In this document: in pieces, positions 42,769 to 51,203 of the stretch
Position numbering within the stretch: position 1 is the first letter of the stretch
Layout: every line of letters starts with the position of its first letter
Origin: CALGKJ01 sp049322695
GTDB taxonomy: Bacteria; Bacillota; Clostridia; Lutisporales; Lutisporaceae
Assembly (NCBI GenBank): GCA_049322695.1
Contig: JBMORW010000013.1
Span: 43,060 to 107,059, forward strand
Direction: 5' to 3'
DNA: 64,000 bases
Notes under the pieces: model-generated
Told to the model about the DNA's origin: nothing
The model's input: only the letters and a program-made list of their open reading frames with translations
Databases searched by the model: none
Position numbers and translations under genes: made by a program

Positions 42769-44289
42769 CTAATTTGTCGCCAGCTTCATGATTTTTTCCT
42801 GTGTGGCCTCAGCGCATGATAGTTCACCTGTTATTTTGCCTTCTGATACAACGTAAACTCTGTCACTCATGCCTAACACTTCAGGCAGCTCAGAAGAAAT
42901 CATGATTATGCTCATACCCTGTCTGACCAGTTCATTCATAATTGTATATATTTCATATTTTGCACCTACATCGATTCCTCTTGTGGGCTCATCCAAAATA
43001 AGTATATTGGGTTTAACAAAAAGCCATTTTCCAAGTGATACCTTCTGTTGATTACCGCCGCTCAGATTACCGACTTTTTGTTCTATGCTCGGTGCTTTGA
43101 TATTTAGTGATTCCTTATACTCATTTGCAACCTTTACTTCTTCATTTTCATTTATTACGCCCTGCTTTGCCAGTGCTTTCAGATTGGCCACTGTAATATT
43201 CTGTTTTATATCGTCTATAAGAATCAGTCCATTTCCCTTTCTGTCTTCAGTAACATATGCAATGCCTTCTTTTATTGCCTCACTTGGACTTTTCAGATTC
43301 TTCTTTTTACCGTTTATTATTAAATCACCGCTTACTTTGTACCCGCAGGAATTACCGAATATACTCAAAGCAAGCTCAGTTCTCCCTGCCCCCATTAAGC
43401 CAGCAACTCCGACAATTTCACCCTTTTTCACATGGAAGTCTATTGATTTCAGTATATCTCTGCCTGCTATCGGGTCATATGCGCTCCATTTTTTTACCTC
43501 AAATACTATGTCCTTGTAATTCGCTGCTTCTCTTTTGGGGTATATATTATCTATTTCTCTTCCCACCATATGCTTTATTATAGTATTCTCCTGTATTTCA
43601 CCCTTTGCTGAACTCAGAGAGCATATGGTTTGCCCATCCCGAAGTACAGTAACAGTGTCAGCTATAGATATAACTTCTTTAAGCTTGTGTGATATCATAA
43701 TAGATGTTACTCCATGCTGTTTAAGTTCTCTTAAAAGCTTAAGCAGATTTTCACTATCATCTTCATTTAGTGCTGCTGTCGGTTCATCCAGTATCAACAG
43801 CTTAACGTCTTTACTCAGCGCTTTAGCTATTTCAACAAGCTGCTGTTTGCCTACCCCCAGATCCTTAACCTTCGCAGAAGGATTAACATTCAGTTTGACC
43901 TTTTTCAACATCTCCCCTGCTCTTGATATTGTTTCATTCCAATCAATAAGTCTTCCTTTTTTTATTTCATGTCCCAAAAAAATGTTCTCATATACAGTCA
44001 TTTCAGGGACTAAAGCTAACTCCTGATAGATTATGGCTATACCTGCCCTTTCACTGTCACTAATGCCTGCAAACCTTTGAATTTCACCGCTAAATACTAT
44101 ATCCCCGGAATATTCTCCATGAGGATACACTCCGCTCAGTACCTTCATAAGAGTAGATTTTCCCGCCCCGTTTTCACCAACAAGGCAGTGTATTTCTCCT
44201 TCTTCTACTCTGAAGTTAACGTTATCCAAAGCTTTTACCCCTGGAAACTGCTTGGAGATATTTCTCATTTCCAATAGATATTTGTTCAT
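42769..44289 (-). CDS. mmsA: multiple-sugar ABC transporter ATP-binding protein (MmsA/GguA type)
   Basis: A 506-aa protein with two ABC modules in tandem, as in all sugar importers of this class. Walker A of module 1 is GENGAGKST, with its signature near LGVGKQQLVEIAKAL; module 2 has GLMGAGRTE and the intact signature LSGGNQQK. The stretch SERAGIAIIYQELALVPEM is typical of MmsA/GguA/XylG. It powers sugar uptake with MmsB. The start ATG (44287-44289) follows GGAGTGAATAATCCC. Confidence 0.92.
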   Translation of the reverse strand: MNKYLLEMRNISKQFPGVKALDNVNFRVEEGEIHCLVGENGAGKSTLMKVLSGVYPHGEYSGDIVFSGEIQRFAGISDSERAGIAIIYQELALVPEMTVYENIFLGHEIKKGRLIDWNETISRAGEMLKKVKLNVNPSAKVKDLGVGKQQLVEIAKALSKDVKLLILDEPTAALNEDDSENLLKLLRELKQHGVTSIMISHKLKEVISIADTVTVLRDGQTICSLSSAKGEIQENTIIKHMVGREIDNIYPKREAANYKDIVFEVKKWSAYDPIAGRDILKSIDFHVKKGEIVGVAGLMGAGRTELALSIFGNSCGYKVSGDLIINGKKKNLKSPSEAIKEGIAYVTEDRKGNGLILIDDIKQNITVANLKALAKQGVINENEEVKVANEYKESLNIKAPSIEQKVGNLSGGNQQKVSLGKWLFVKPNILILDEPTRGIDVGAKYEIYTIMNELVRQGMSIIMISSELPEVLGMSDRVYVVSEGKITGELSCAEATQEKIMKLATN

Positions 44290-44360
44290 GGGATTATTCA
44301 CTCCTCCAGCTTCATAATAAATCACAATAAATTTCAATAATGTAATAATGATTTAACCAA

Positions 44361-44408
44361 ATTGAACACACTTATCATAATTAATGAATTAGTCAAAGTG
44401 TGTTCAAT
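44361..44408 (-). terminator. leaky terminator or stabilising hairpin between chvE-like and mmsA genes
   Basis: ATTGAACACACTT and AAGTGTGTTCAAT form a perfect 13-bp stem around a 22-base loop. TTTGG follows on the minus strand. Such hairpins after a binding-protein gene often keep its transcript more abundant than those of the transporter. Confidence 0.55.
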
Positions 44409-44440
44409 AAATCACTATATTATATTGAAATCAGAATACT

Positions 44441-45556
44441 TTACTTGAGACCTGTGAAATCAGTTGCAGGATAGTATCCTGAGTCTATTAAAGCTGCCTT
44501 TACGTTATCATTCTTAACAACTATAACTTCTGTTTGTTTAGCTTTAACATCTATTTTGCCGTTATTGTAGGAGCCTGTAGTTTGCGGTTGTTTTCCTCCC
44601 AATAAAGCTACTGCCATTTCTATTGAATCCTTAACCAACGTACGTACATCCTTAAATACTGTCATTGATTGCTTTCCGTCTATTATATACTGAACTGAAG
44701 CCTTTTCAGCATCCTGGCCTGTGATCTTATAGCTTGTTACTGCTGTATCTACAGCAAATGCATCTGCTATTGCACGAGCTGTGCCGTCATTTGGAGCAAG
44801 TATGAATACGTTGCCTTTATCTGCTGCTGCAGCTGCTGTCAAGTGAGCTTCAGCTTTATTCTTTGCTTCATTGAAATCCCAGTTAGTAGTTACCTGACCT
44901 ATTATTTTACCCATTTCATCACGTGATAGCTTCGCTTTTCCTTGTAAAGCAACTGCTTCACTAGAATTCTTTATGACGAAAGTGCCATCAGCAATTTTGG
45001 GTTGAAGTACATTCCATGCGCCTTCGAAGAAAAGGAATGCGTTGTTGTCAGAAGCTGCTCCTGCATACAAGTATAAAGGATTTCCTGTGCCTTTTGCCTG
45101 ATCAACAAGATACTTTGCTTGAGCTTCACCAACTGCAATACTGTCAAAAGTTACATAGTAATCAACTGCATCAGTATTAGTTATGAGTCTGTCATATGCT
45201 ATAACCTTTATGCCTTCCTTCTTTGCCGCTTCTACTGCAGCTGCAGCTGCTCCGCCATCATGAGGGCAGATTATCAATACTTTTATACCCTTAGCTATCA
45301 ATGCATCAACATTTTCTTTTTCCTTTGCTGATGAACCTTGGCTAAAGAGTATTTCAACTGTGTAATCAGTTGCCTTAAGAGCATCCTTAAATCTTGTTTC
45401 ATCTTGAATCCATCTTGGCTCGTCCTTTGTCGGCAATACTATGCCTACATCAACCTTGCCTGCGCTGCTTCCGCCTGCTGCTTTTTCGCCTGTGCTGCAT
45501 GCTGTCATACCTATTAACATACTAACGACCAGTAACAGAACAACAATTTTCTTCAT
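44441..45556 (-). CDS. chvE: multiple-sugar-binding lipoprotein (ChvE type)
   Basis: A 371-aa binding protein. The N-terminus is a lipoprotein signal (hydrophobic core then IGMTACSTG, with the lipid-bearing cysteine near residue 20), followed by a low-complexity spacer and a type I periplasmic-binding fold. The segments VGIVLPTKDEPRWIQDE, LIICPHDGGAAA and AYDRLITNTDAVDYYVTFD match ChvE/MmsE proteins for aldoses. It delivers sugar to MmsAB. The start ATG (45554-45556) follows GGGGGAGGAAACAAA. Confidence 0.9.
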   Translation of the reverse strand: MKKIVVLLLVVSMLIGMTACSTGEKAAGGSSAGKVDVGIVLPTKDEPRWIQDETRFKDALKATDYTVEILFSQGSSAKEKENVDALIAKGIKVLIICPHDGGAAAAAVEAAKKEGIKVIAYDRLITNTDAVDYYVTFDSIAVGEAQAKYLVDQAKGTGNPLYLYAGAASDNNAFLFFEGAWNVLQPKIADGTFVIKNSSEAVALQGKAKLSRDEMGKIIGQVTTNWDFNEAKNKAEAHLTAAAAADKGNVFILAPNDGTARAIADAFAVDTAVTSYKITGQDAEKASVQYIIDGKQSMTVFKDVRTLVKDSIEMAVALLGGKQPQTTGSYNNGKIDVKAKQTEVIVVKNDNVKAALIDSGYYPATDFTGLK

Positions 45557-45737
45557 TTTGTTTCCTCCCCCAAATTTTTCTGCACCTACCGGTGCCGGCT
45601 GCATGATACTAAGATTCAGCTGCTTGTTAATTTACAGTTAAATCTTAGTTAAATTATTGCATATGCTGTTTCTTTTGTCGCTGTATGCATTGGTCATTAA
45701 GCTTAACTATTTGGTTATGTTTTAGATTCATAAGATT

Positions 45738-45772
45738 ACTCTGTAATATTTTGCTGCAAAATATTACAGAGT
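45738..45772. promoter_or_regulatory. 35-bp perfect palindrome upstream of the ChvE-like gene
   Basis: ACTCTGTAATATTTTGC and its exact complement are separated by one base. It lies between the stop codon of the second anchored binding protein (45808) and the chvE-like start. No T-run follows on the minus strand, so it is either a poor terminator or an operator for chvE-mmsAB. Confidence 0.6.
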
Positions 45773-45807
45773 ACTGACCAAGAAGTCTGTACTCTGTATA
45801 TGCTGGC

Positions 45808-46881
45808 TTATTCTCTGAAGATTTCTTCTCTCAAATGGAAGCCGTCTCTTATAATGGTGCTCTCAATGTTGCTCTTGTCTACTGCAATAGGCTCAAGCAC
45901 ATAATACATCACGTTGTATTTACCGTTGTCAATATATTCATCTATACCCAGGTCTTCATTCCTTACAAGCTTGATTGCCATATCAACCGCAGCCTCGGCC
46001 AGCTTTTCTATTGGCTTATATATAGTCATAAGCTGTGTTCCTTCAATGATTCTCTGACAGGCCGTCAAATCTGCATCCTGCCCCACAACTGCAATCTTCC
46101 CCGAGAGCCTGTGTTCTGAAAGAGCTTCTATTGCCCCCTCCGCCAGGCTGTCATTGCCTGCTATTATTGCATCTATTTTAGTATTTTTCTGCAGGGCATC
46201 ATCTGTCACTTTAAAGGCATACTCCTTAAGCCAGTTTGGTGCCCATTCCTCTGCAATGATTCTGACTCTTCCGTCATTAATAAAGGGCTTCAAAACCTTC
46301 TCATAGCCCTGCTTTATCATACTTGTATTATTGTCAGTCTTAGCTCCGTTGACTATCAGTATGTTTTTCTTGTTTGGAGTTTTTGTGAGATGCTTTGCCA
46401 TCAGCTCTCCCACCTTTACATTGTCAAAGGTGATATACAGATCCACATTGGCATTTAGAACCAATCTGTCATATGATATTACAGGTATACCCTGCTTTTT
46501 TGCCATTTCAACGGCATACGCAGCTTTGTTCAAATCATTTGGAACAATAATTAACACATCTATCCCTTGATTAAGGAGATACTTTACCTGCTCAAGCTGA
46601 TCCTGATCATCATTATTGGCGTTTTGTACAATGATATCCAAGCCCGCTTCCTGGGCCTTTGCCATCAGTATATCCCTGTCCTTGATCCATCGTTCTTCCT
46701 TAAGAGTACCCAGAGAAAAGCCTATCTTTAACTTATTGCCGCCTTCAACAGCCGACTGATTGCCGGAAAAGGTGTTTTCTTTAGGTTTGTTATACTCGTT
46801 AACTATGGATATGCATATTATGGCAAGCACAATAGTCAAAGCAGCAATTACCATACGTCTCAGCATTTTTTTACTGTTCAA
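45808..46881 (-). CDS. membrane-anchored sugar-binding protein (second sensor/binding protein)
   Basis: A 357-aa protein with an uncleaved-looking N-terminal helix (about 10-27, LTIVLAIICISIV) and a type I binding fold similar to the ChvE-like protein (GFSLGTLKEERWIKDRD, VISYDRLVLNANVDLYITFD). It has no lipobox cysteine, so it is probably held by the helix. The start is a TTG (46879-46881) five bases after GAGGTGA; a GTG at 46890 overlapping the regulator stop is the alternative. Close similarity to the transport lipoprotein suggests it senses the same sugar for the adjacent two-component system. Confidence 0.82.
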   Translation of the reverse strand: MNSKKMLRRMVIAALTIVLAIICISIVNEYNKPKENTFSGNQSAVEGGNKLKIGFSLGTLKEERWIKDRDILMAKAQEAGLDIIVQNANNDDQDQLEQVKYLLNQGIDVLIIVPNDLNKAAYAVEMAKKQGIPVISYDRLVLNANVDLYITFDNVKVGELMAKHLTKTPNKKNILIVNGAKTDNNTSMIKQGYEKVLKPFINDGRVRIIAEEWAPNWLKEYAFKVTDDALQKNTKIDAIIAGNDSLAEGAIEALSEHRLSGKIAVVGQDADLTACQRIIEGTQLMTIYKPIEKLAEAAVDMAIKLVRNEDLGIDEYIDNGKYNVMYYVLEPIAVDKSNIESTIIRDGFHLREEIFRE

Positions 46882-46886
46882 ATAAG

Positions 46887-48491
46887 TCACCTCACATTTT
46901 GAATACTGCTTCTATACTCTGTCGGTGTCATTCCTGTTATCTTTTTAAATATCTTACAGTAGTAATTTGGATCATTATATCCGATTTTGTGGCAGATTTC
47001 TTTAATACTTATCTTGCTGTTACTGAGAAATCTCATTGACTTTTCTATTCTCAGCTCAGTCAAATAATCTACGAAGTTTTTCCCTACTTCATCCTTAAAG
47101 ATTTTACCGAAATAATGGTAGCTCAGGTTGACTCTCTTAGCAGCATCATCCAGAGTAATATTCTTATAATAATTATCATCAAGGTATTTCAATACATTTG
47201 GAATTATTCCATCCAGCTCACTTTTTCTGCGGCTCTCAAGCTCAAAGGACAAATCTGAAAGGAACTGAACAAACTGACTTTCAAGCTCCTCAAAGCTGCT
47301 GCTCTTAAGAATACCTGTTACATAGCCCTGCTTCATCTTGCTCATGTCTGCCAATTTATAGGGTAAAGCTTTATCTGTAACAAATATGAGGTCAATAAGC
47401 CTTGATTTGACCTTATCCGTGTCGCTGCAGTAACTGTTTTTCAGCCAGAAAAAAATCTCCTTAAAGACCTCCATAGCTCCTCTGATATTGCAGCTTACTA
47501 TCCTGTTGGCAAAAGTACTCTCAAAATGTGCCGGGTAGTTGTCAGTATCATTATTTGAAGGTGTTATATCCTCAAAATGCATTATTCCCTGCCCGTCAGG
47601 CACAGATGCAGCAATATATGCTTCATTAAAGGATTTGGTTAGACAGTCAACCCGATACCGTCTGCCTATTCCAATTTTGTATTTCAAGCTTGTGTTTACT
47701 CTGACCTTGTCAATTATTCTCTTTGCAATTTGTATGGATCTGTTCCTTATTTCATAGGTATCCAGCTCATCCTCCACGGGAATGAAGGCAGTTATCCTGT
47801 CAAGCAGAGGATTTCCGATAAGGCATGGGCAAAGACGCTTAAGCTCCAATCTGAAAGCTTCATAGAGGTTTTGCTTTTCTATACTCAGCTTTATACTGTC
47901 CTCCTTGATTTCACCCTCAAAGTGCTCCAGTAATATTGTCATTGCATACCCCTGCTTCAATTCTACCTTGAAAATATCTTCATAAAATTCAATATCCCTA
48001 ACTGTACCGATATTGAATAAATGATAGGAAATAAACTGCTCTTCTATATACGGCGTGATCCTGTTAAGCTTCTCCTTAAGCTCCAGTTCGCGTATCAGGC
48101 TTTTCCTCTTATGCTTAATGTTTTCCTTAAGCTTCTCAATTGTTTCAATTACCTTCTGTTTATTTATGGGCTTCAGGAGATACTCTGATACCCCAAGATT
48201 TATGGCCTCCTTGGCATAGTCGAAGAAATCATAAGCTGTCAAAATTACAAAGGCAATATCGCTGTTTGCCGTCCTTATTTGTCTTAAAGCCTCCATACCG
48301 TCGATACCTGGCATGTGGATATCCATAAAGACTATGTCGGGCTTCAGCTCCACAGCCTTCTCTATGGCTTCTCTTCCGGATACGGCAGTTCCTACTATGT
48401 CTATATCTTTGATATTCTTTGCAATTATCATCTTAAGAGAATCTATAACTAGGTATTCATCATCAGCAATCAACAGCTTCAGCAAATTCAT
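46887..48491 (-). CDS. AraC-type response regulator (YesN family)
   Basis: A 534-aa regulator. The N-terminal receiver (IADDEYLVIDSL, phospho-acceptor Asp in VFMDIHMPG, LLKPINK) is followed by a long middle region and a C-terminal AraC helix-turn-helix pair (NLSYHYFGKIFKDEVGKNF and KICHKIGYNDPNYYCKIFK). YesN-type regulators switch on sugar transport operons when phosphorylated by a LytS/YesM-type kinase. The likely target is the chvE-mmsAB operon downstream. Its start codon lies inside the end of the kinase gene (29-base overlap). Confidence 0.93.
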   Translation of the reverse strand: MNLLKLLIADDEYLVIDSLKMIIAKNIKDIDIVGTAVSGREAIEKAVELKPDIVFMDIHMPGIDGMEALRQIRTANSDIAFVILTAYDFFDYAKEAINLGVSEYLLKPINKQKVIETIEKLKENIKHKRKSLIRELELKEKLNRITPYIEEQFISYHLFNIGTVRDIEFYEDIFKVELKQGYAMTILLEHFEGEIKEDSIKLSIEKQNLYEAFRLELKRLCPCLIGNPLLDRITAFIPVEDELDTYEIRNRSIQIAKRIIDKVRVNTSLKYKIGIGRRYRVDCLTKSFNEAYIAASVPDGQGIMHFEDITPSNNDTDNYPAHFESTFANRIVSCNIRGAMEVFKEIFFWLKNSYCSDTDKVKSRLIDLIFVTDKALPYKLADMSKMKQGYVTGILKSSSFEELESQFVQFLSDLSFELESRRKSELDGIIPNVLKYLDDNYYKNITLDDAAKRVNLSYHYFGKIFKDEVGKNFVDYLTELRIEKSMRFLSNSKISIKEICHKIGYNDPNYYCKIFKKITGMTPTEYRSSIQNVR

Positions 48492-50001
48492 TCACATCCT
48501 TGTCATCCGGTATAGCTTTTGGTATTTTTAGCGTCACCTTAGTACCTAATCCTGGCTTACTCTCAATACTAATCAGATTCTTTGATTCATTTATATTGAA
48601 CAACAGTTTAAGTCTTTGTAATACATTACTGATTCCTATCCCTGTAACATGCTTTTTCTGAATACTATCTTCCTCATTGATGGCTAAAATGGATTTTATA
48701 CGGTTTGCATCCATACCCATTCCGTTATCAATAACTTCAATAATTATTGCCTCAGTATCCTGGCTCACGTTCAAGTGAATCTCACCATTCCTTTCCAGGT
48801 TTTGCAGCCCGTGAATGAAAGCATTTTCTACAATGGGCTGTACTGTGATACGGGGAATCAATGCTCCCATAGCATCTTCATCAAGATTATGAAAAAACTC
48901 AATTCGCCTCCCAAAACGGGTTTTTAATATCTGCATGTAGTTTCTTACGTATTCAATCTCCTCACGTAAAGGTACAAGCTCATCTACACTCTTAAGATTA
49001 TATCTGAAAAGCTGTGCAATGTTGCCCATGAACTCGGAGGACTTGTCCGCACCCTCCATCATAGCCAGCTGCGATGCTGCATTAAGTGTATTGAATAAAA
49101 AATGTGGATTTATCTGGGATTGCAAAAATTTCAGCTCTGCCTCCTTGAGAAGGCTTGCCATTTTCAAATTTTGCATTTCTTGTTCCTTCAGTCTTTTCTC
49201 AACCTCAGCCTGGCTTTTTAATTCGTTAATATAATCCCTGACACTTTTCACCATTTTTATAAAGGCCCCTGCAAGTATGTCGGTTTCATCTCCTGTATGA
49301 GTCTGAGTAAGTTCTATGTCGAAGTTTCCTGCAGCTATTTTTTCTGCGGAATGAGACAGCTCAGCTATAGGATGAGTAAGACGATAGGTTGAGGATACAG
49401 CTATATATATGTTCCCAAGCACCACTGCTATAATGATAAAAAGATTGAAAAAAAGTACATAGCTCATATTTCTGTTTATTGTGTCATATTTATCTGAGCC
49501 GCTTTCCAGTTTGCTATCCAAGAGTTTGTTGTTGTAAAGCTTTATGTATTCACTTATTTCATTGGATCTTTGAAAGTGAGAAATGTATTTACTGCTTATT
49601 CTTCCTCTCTTAGCTTGTACGGCAGTATCAGTTTCCTTTATCAGCTCATCTATCATATATCCTATATCCTTCAAAAGCAGCAGTTCATTATTGTATTCTG
49701 CTGTTCTCGGAATACGCCTTGAGGTCTCCAAAAGGTTATTATAATAGGTATAGTAGTTTAGAAGACTTTCAGAGGAAGCGGTTGTGAGATACTTTTCAAG
49801 CTCTATCATCAGAAGGTTGACATCATTATTCAATTTATTAAGATATGCATAGCCTGTAATGATAGTGTCAGTGTTTTTCAGCACAACTCTGGCATTATAA
49901 AATGAAAAGACACTGATGACCCCTAGCAGAGCTATGGTCAATAAAAAATAGACTATAAGCTTTTTTCTTATTCCGATAAAGGTAAACATATCACGCTTCA
50001 T
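48463..50001 (-). CDS. sensor histidine kinase (YesM/LytS type)
   Basis: A 512-aa kinase. Two transmembrane helices (about 12-32 and 180-202) enclose a mostly helical extracellular region. A HAMP domain, a coiled coil and the His_kinase domain with QSQINPHFLFNTLN (phospho-acceptor His) follow, then the ATPase N and G boxes (PIVENAFIHG and DNGMGMD). The extracellular part has no known sugar fold, which fits sensing through a partner binding protein. It is flanked by two such anchored proteins. Confidence 0.94.
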   Translation of the reverse strand: MKRDMFTFIGIRKKLIVYFLLTIALLGVISVFSFYNARVVLKNTDTIITGYAYLNKLNNDVNLLMIELEKYLTTASSESLLNYYTYYNNLLETSRRIPRTAEYNNELLLLKDIGYMIDELIKETDTAVQAKRGRISSKYISHFQRSNEISEYIKLYNNKLLDSKLESGSDKYDTINRNMSYVLFFNLFIIIAVVLGNIYIAVSSTYRLTHPIAELSHSAEKIAAGNFDIELTQTHTGDETDILAGAFIKMVKSVRDYINELKSQAEVEKRLKEQEMQNLKMASLLKEAELKFLQSQINPHFLFNTLNAASQLAMMEGADKSSEFMGNIAQLFRYNLKSVDELVPLREEIEYVRNYMQILKTRFGRRIEFFHNLDEDAMGALIPRITVQPIVENAFIHGLQNLERNGEIHLNVSQDTEAIIIEVIDNGMGMDANRIKSILAINEEDSIQKKHVTGIGISNVLQRLKLLFNINESKNLISIESKPGLGTKVTLKIPKAIPDDKDVNEFAEAVDC

Positions 50002-50014
50002 TTAATCACCACTA

Positions 50015-51031
50015 TCAATCAGTAATTTTATCTGCATTTTCATTTTCACTGTTTATCTCTATACTTTCCTTGGTTATTACCTTTACCTTTGTATCTATGA
50101 AGGTAGGTATGCTTTTTCCATCCTTGATATCCACCATTGCTTTTACGCTTTCATAGCCCATTTTGTAAGGATCGCTTATGACAGTGCCATACACTATCTC
50201 CTTATCTATGTAACGCATAATTTCCTCTGAGCTTCCATAGCCAACTAGCACTATGCTCCCAACCTTGTTTCTGTCAACAATCAACTGCGCACAGCCCAAT
50301 GTATCTGCAGAGCTTAATGTGAATATGGCGTTGATATTATCACCGCTATCAATTATAGTCTGAGTTATTTCCTCTGCACTGAGAATCCCAAGCTTTGATG
50401 TATAGCTTTTTACAATTTTCATATCAGGATATTCTTTCATTGTGCTTATAAATCCGTTCATCTTAAGATTATGCTCTATAGAACCCTGATCCAACTCATT
50501 ATTCGAAATTATTGCGATATTAGCCTTACCGCCTGTTGCTTCTATCAACAGCTTGGCAGCTTCCTTGCCAAGTACAAAGCTGTTTGTCCCAACAAAAGCA
50601 TAACGCTTGCTTTCACTTGCATCATTTTCAATTGTTATGACAGGTATTCCCCTGTCATAAGCTTTATCAATAATGTCGGTGTACTCTATACCATTGGGAA
50701 TATGTGTTATAATTCCATCTACTCTAGAAGCTACTGCAATATCCATGTATTTGTATTCCTCCTCCGGACTATTAAAACGCGGAGCTACAAATTCTATTAC
50801 AACATTGTTATCCCCAGCCGATGCTTCCATCCCTCTTTTGACCTCATACCAGAAAGGATCAACAGAGTTTTGTGCAATAAAGAAAAAGTGATAGCGGGGC
50901 TTTGATGCAAAGGTCCTTATTTGATCCCTCTGGAGCCACAGCAAAAACAAACCTGATAATATAACCATACAGGTCAAAATCAATACTGCATGTACATTTA
51001 TAAACCTCAAAACCCTTTTATAGGCAGTCAT
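50015..51031 (-). CDS. membrane-anchored sugar-binding protein (RbsB type), partner of the kinase
   Basis: A 338-aa protein. One N-terminal helix (about 13-33, VLILTCMVILSGLFLLWL) anchors a type I periplasmic-binding fold (FFIAQNSVDPFWYEVKRG, PVITIENDA, IFTLSSADTLGCAQL). It has no lipobox and is not next to transport genes of its own. Its place as the first gene before the kinase and regulator is that of the extracytoplasmic sugar receptor of three-component systems such as XylFII-LytS-YesN of solventogenic clostridia. The start ATG follows GGAGGAAGTGCTTT. Confidence 0.88.
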   Translation of the reverse strand: MTAYKRVLRFINVHAVLILTCMVILSGLFLLWLQRDQIRTFASKPRYHFFFIAQNSVDPFWYEVKRGMEASAGDNNVVIEFVAPRFNSPEEEYKYMDIAVASRVDGIITHIPNGIEYTDIIDKAYDRGIPVITIENDASESKRYAFVGTNSFVLGKEAAKLLIEATGGKANIAIISNNELDQGSIEHNLKMNGFISTMKEYPDMKIVKSYTSKLGILSAEEITQTIIDSGDNINAIFTLSSADTLGCAQLIVDRNKVGSIVLVGYGSSEEIMRYIDKEIVYGTVISDPYKMGYESVKAMVDIKDGKSIPTFIDTKVKVITKESIEINSENENADKITD

Positions 51032-51154
51032 AAAGCACTTCCTCCGATATCTATATCCAAAATCTTATGTATAAAAGCAGATAGAATTCTTATTTTACTT
51101 AATTATAGCACAAATGCAATATTGACGGAAAAGCAAATAATGGCTGAAAACAAT

Positions 51155-51187
51155 AAGCACCTCATAATCAGTATATAAGAGGTGCTT
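51155..51187 (-). terminator. terminator of the glycosidase-phosphatase gene
   Basis: AAGCACCTC and GAGGTGCTT form a perfect 9-bp stem around 15 bases. ATTGTTTTC follows on the minus strand. Confidence 0.75.
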
Positions 51188-51203
51188 GGTATATACAAGC
51201 TTG

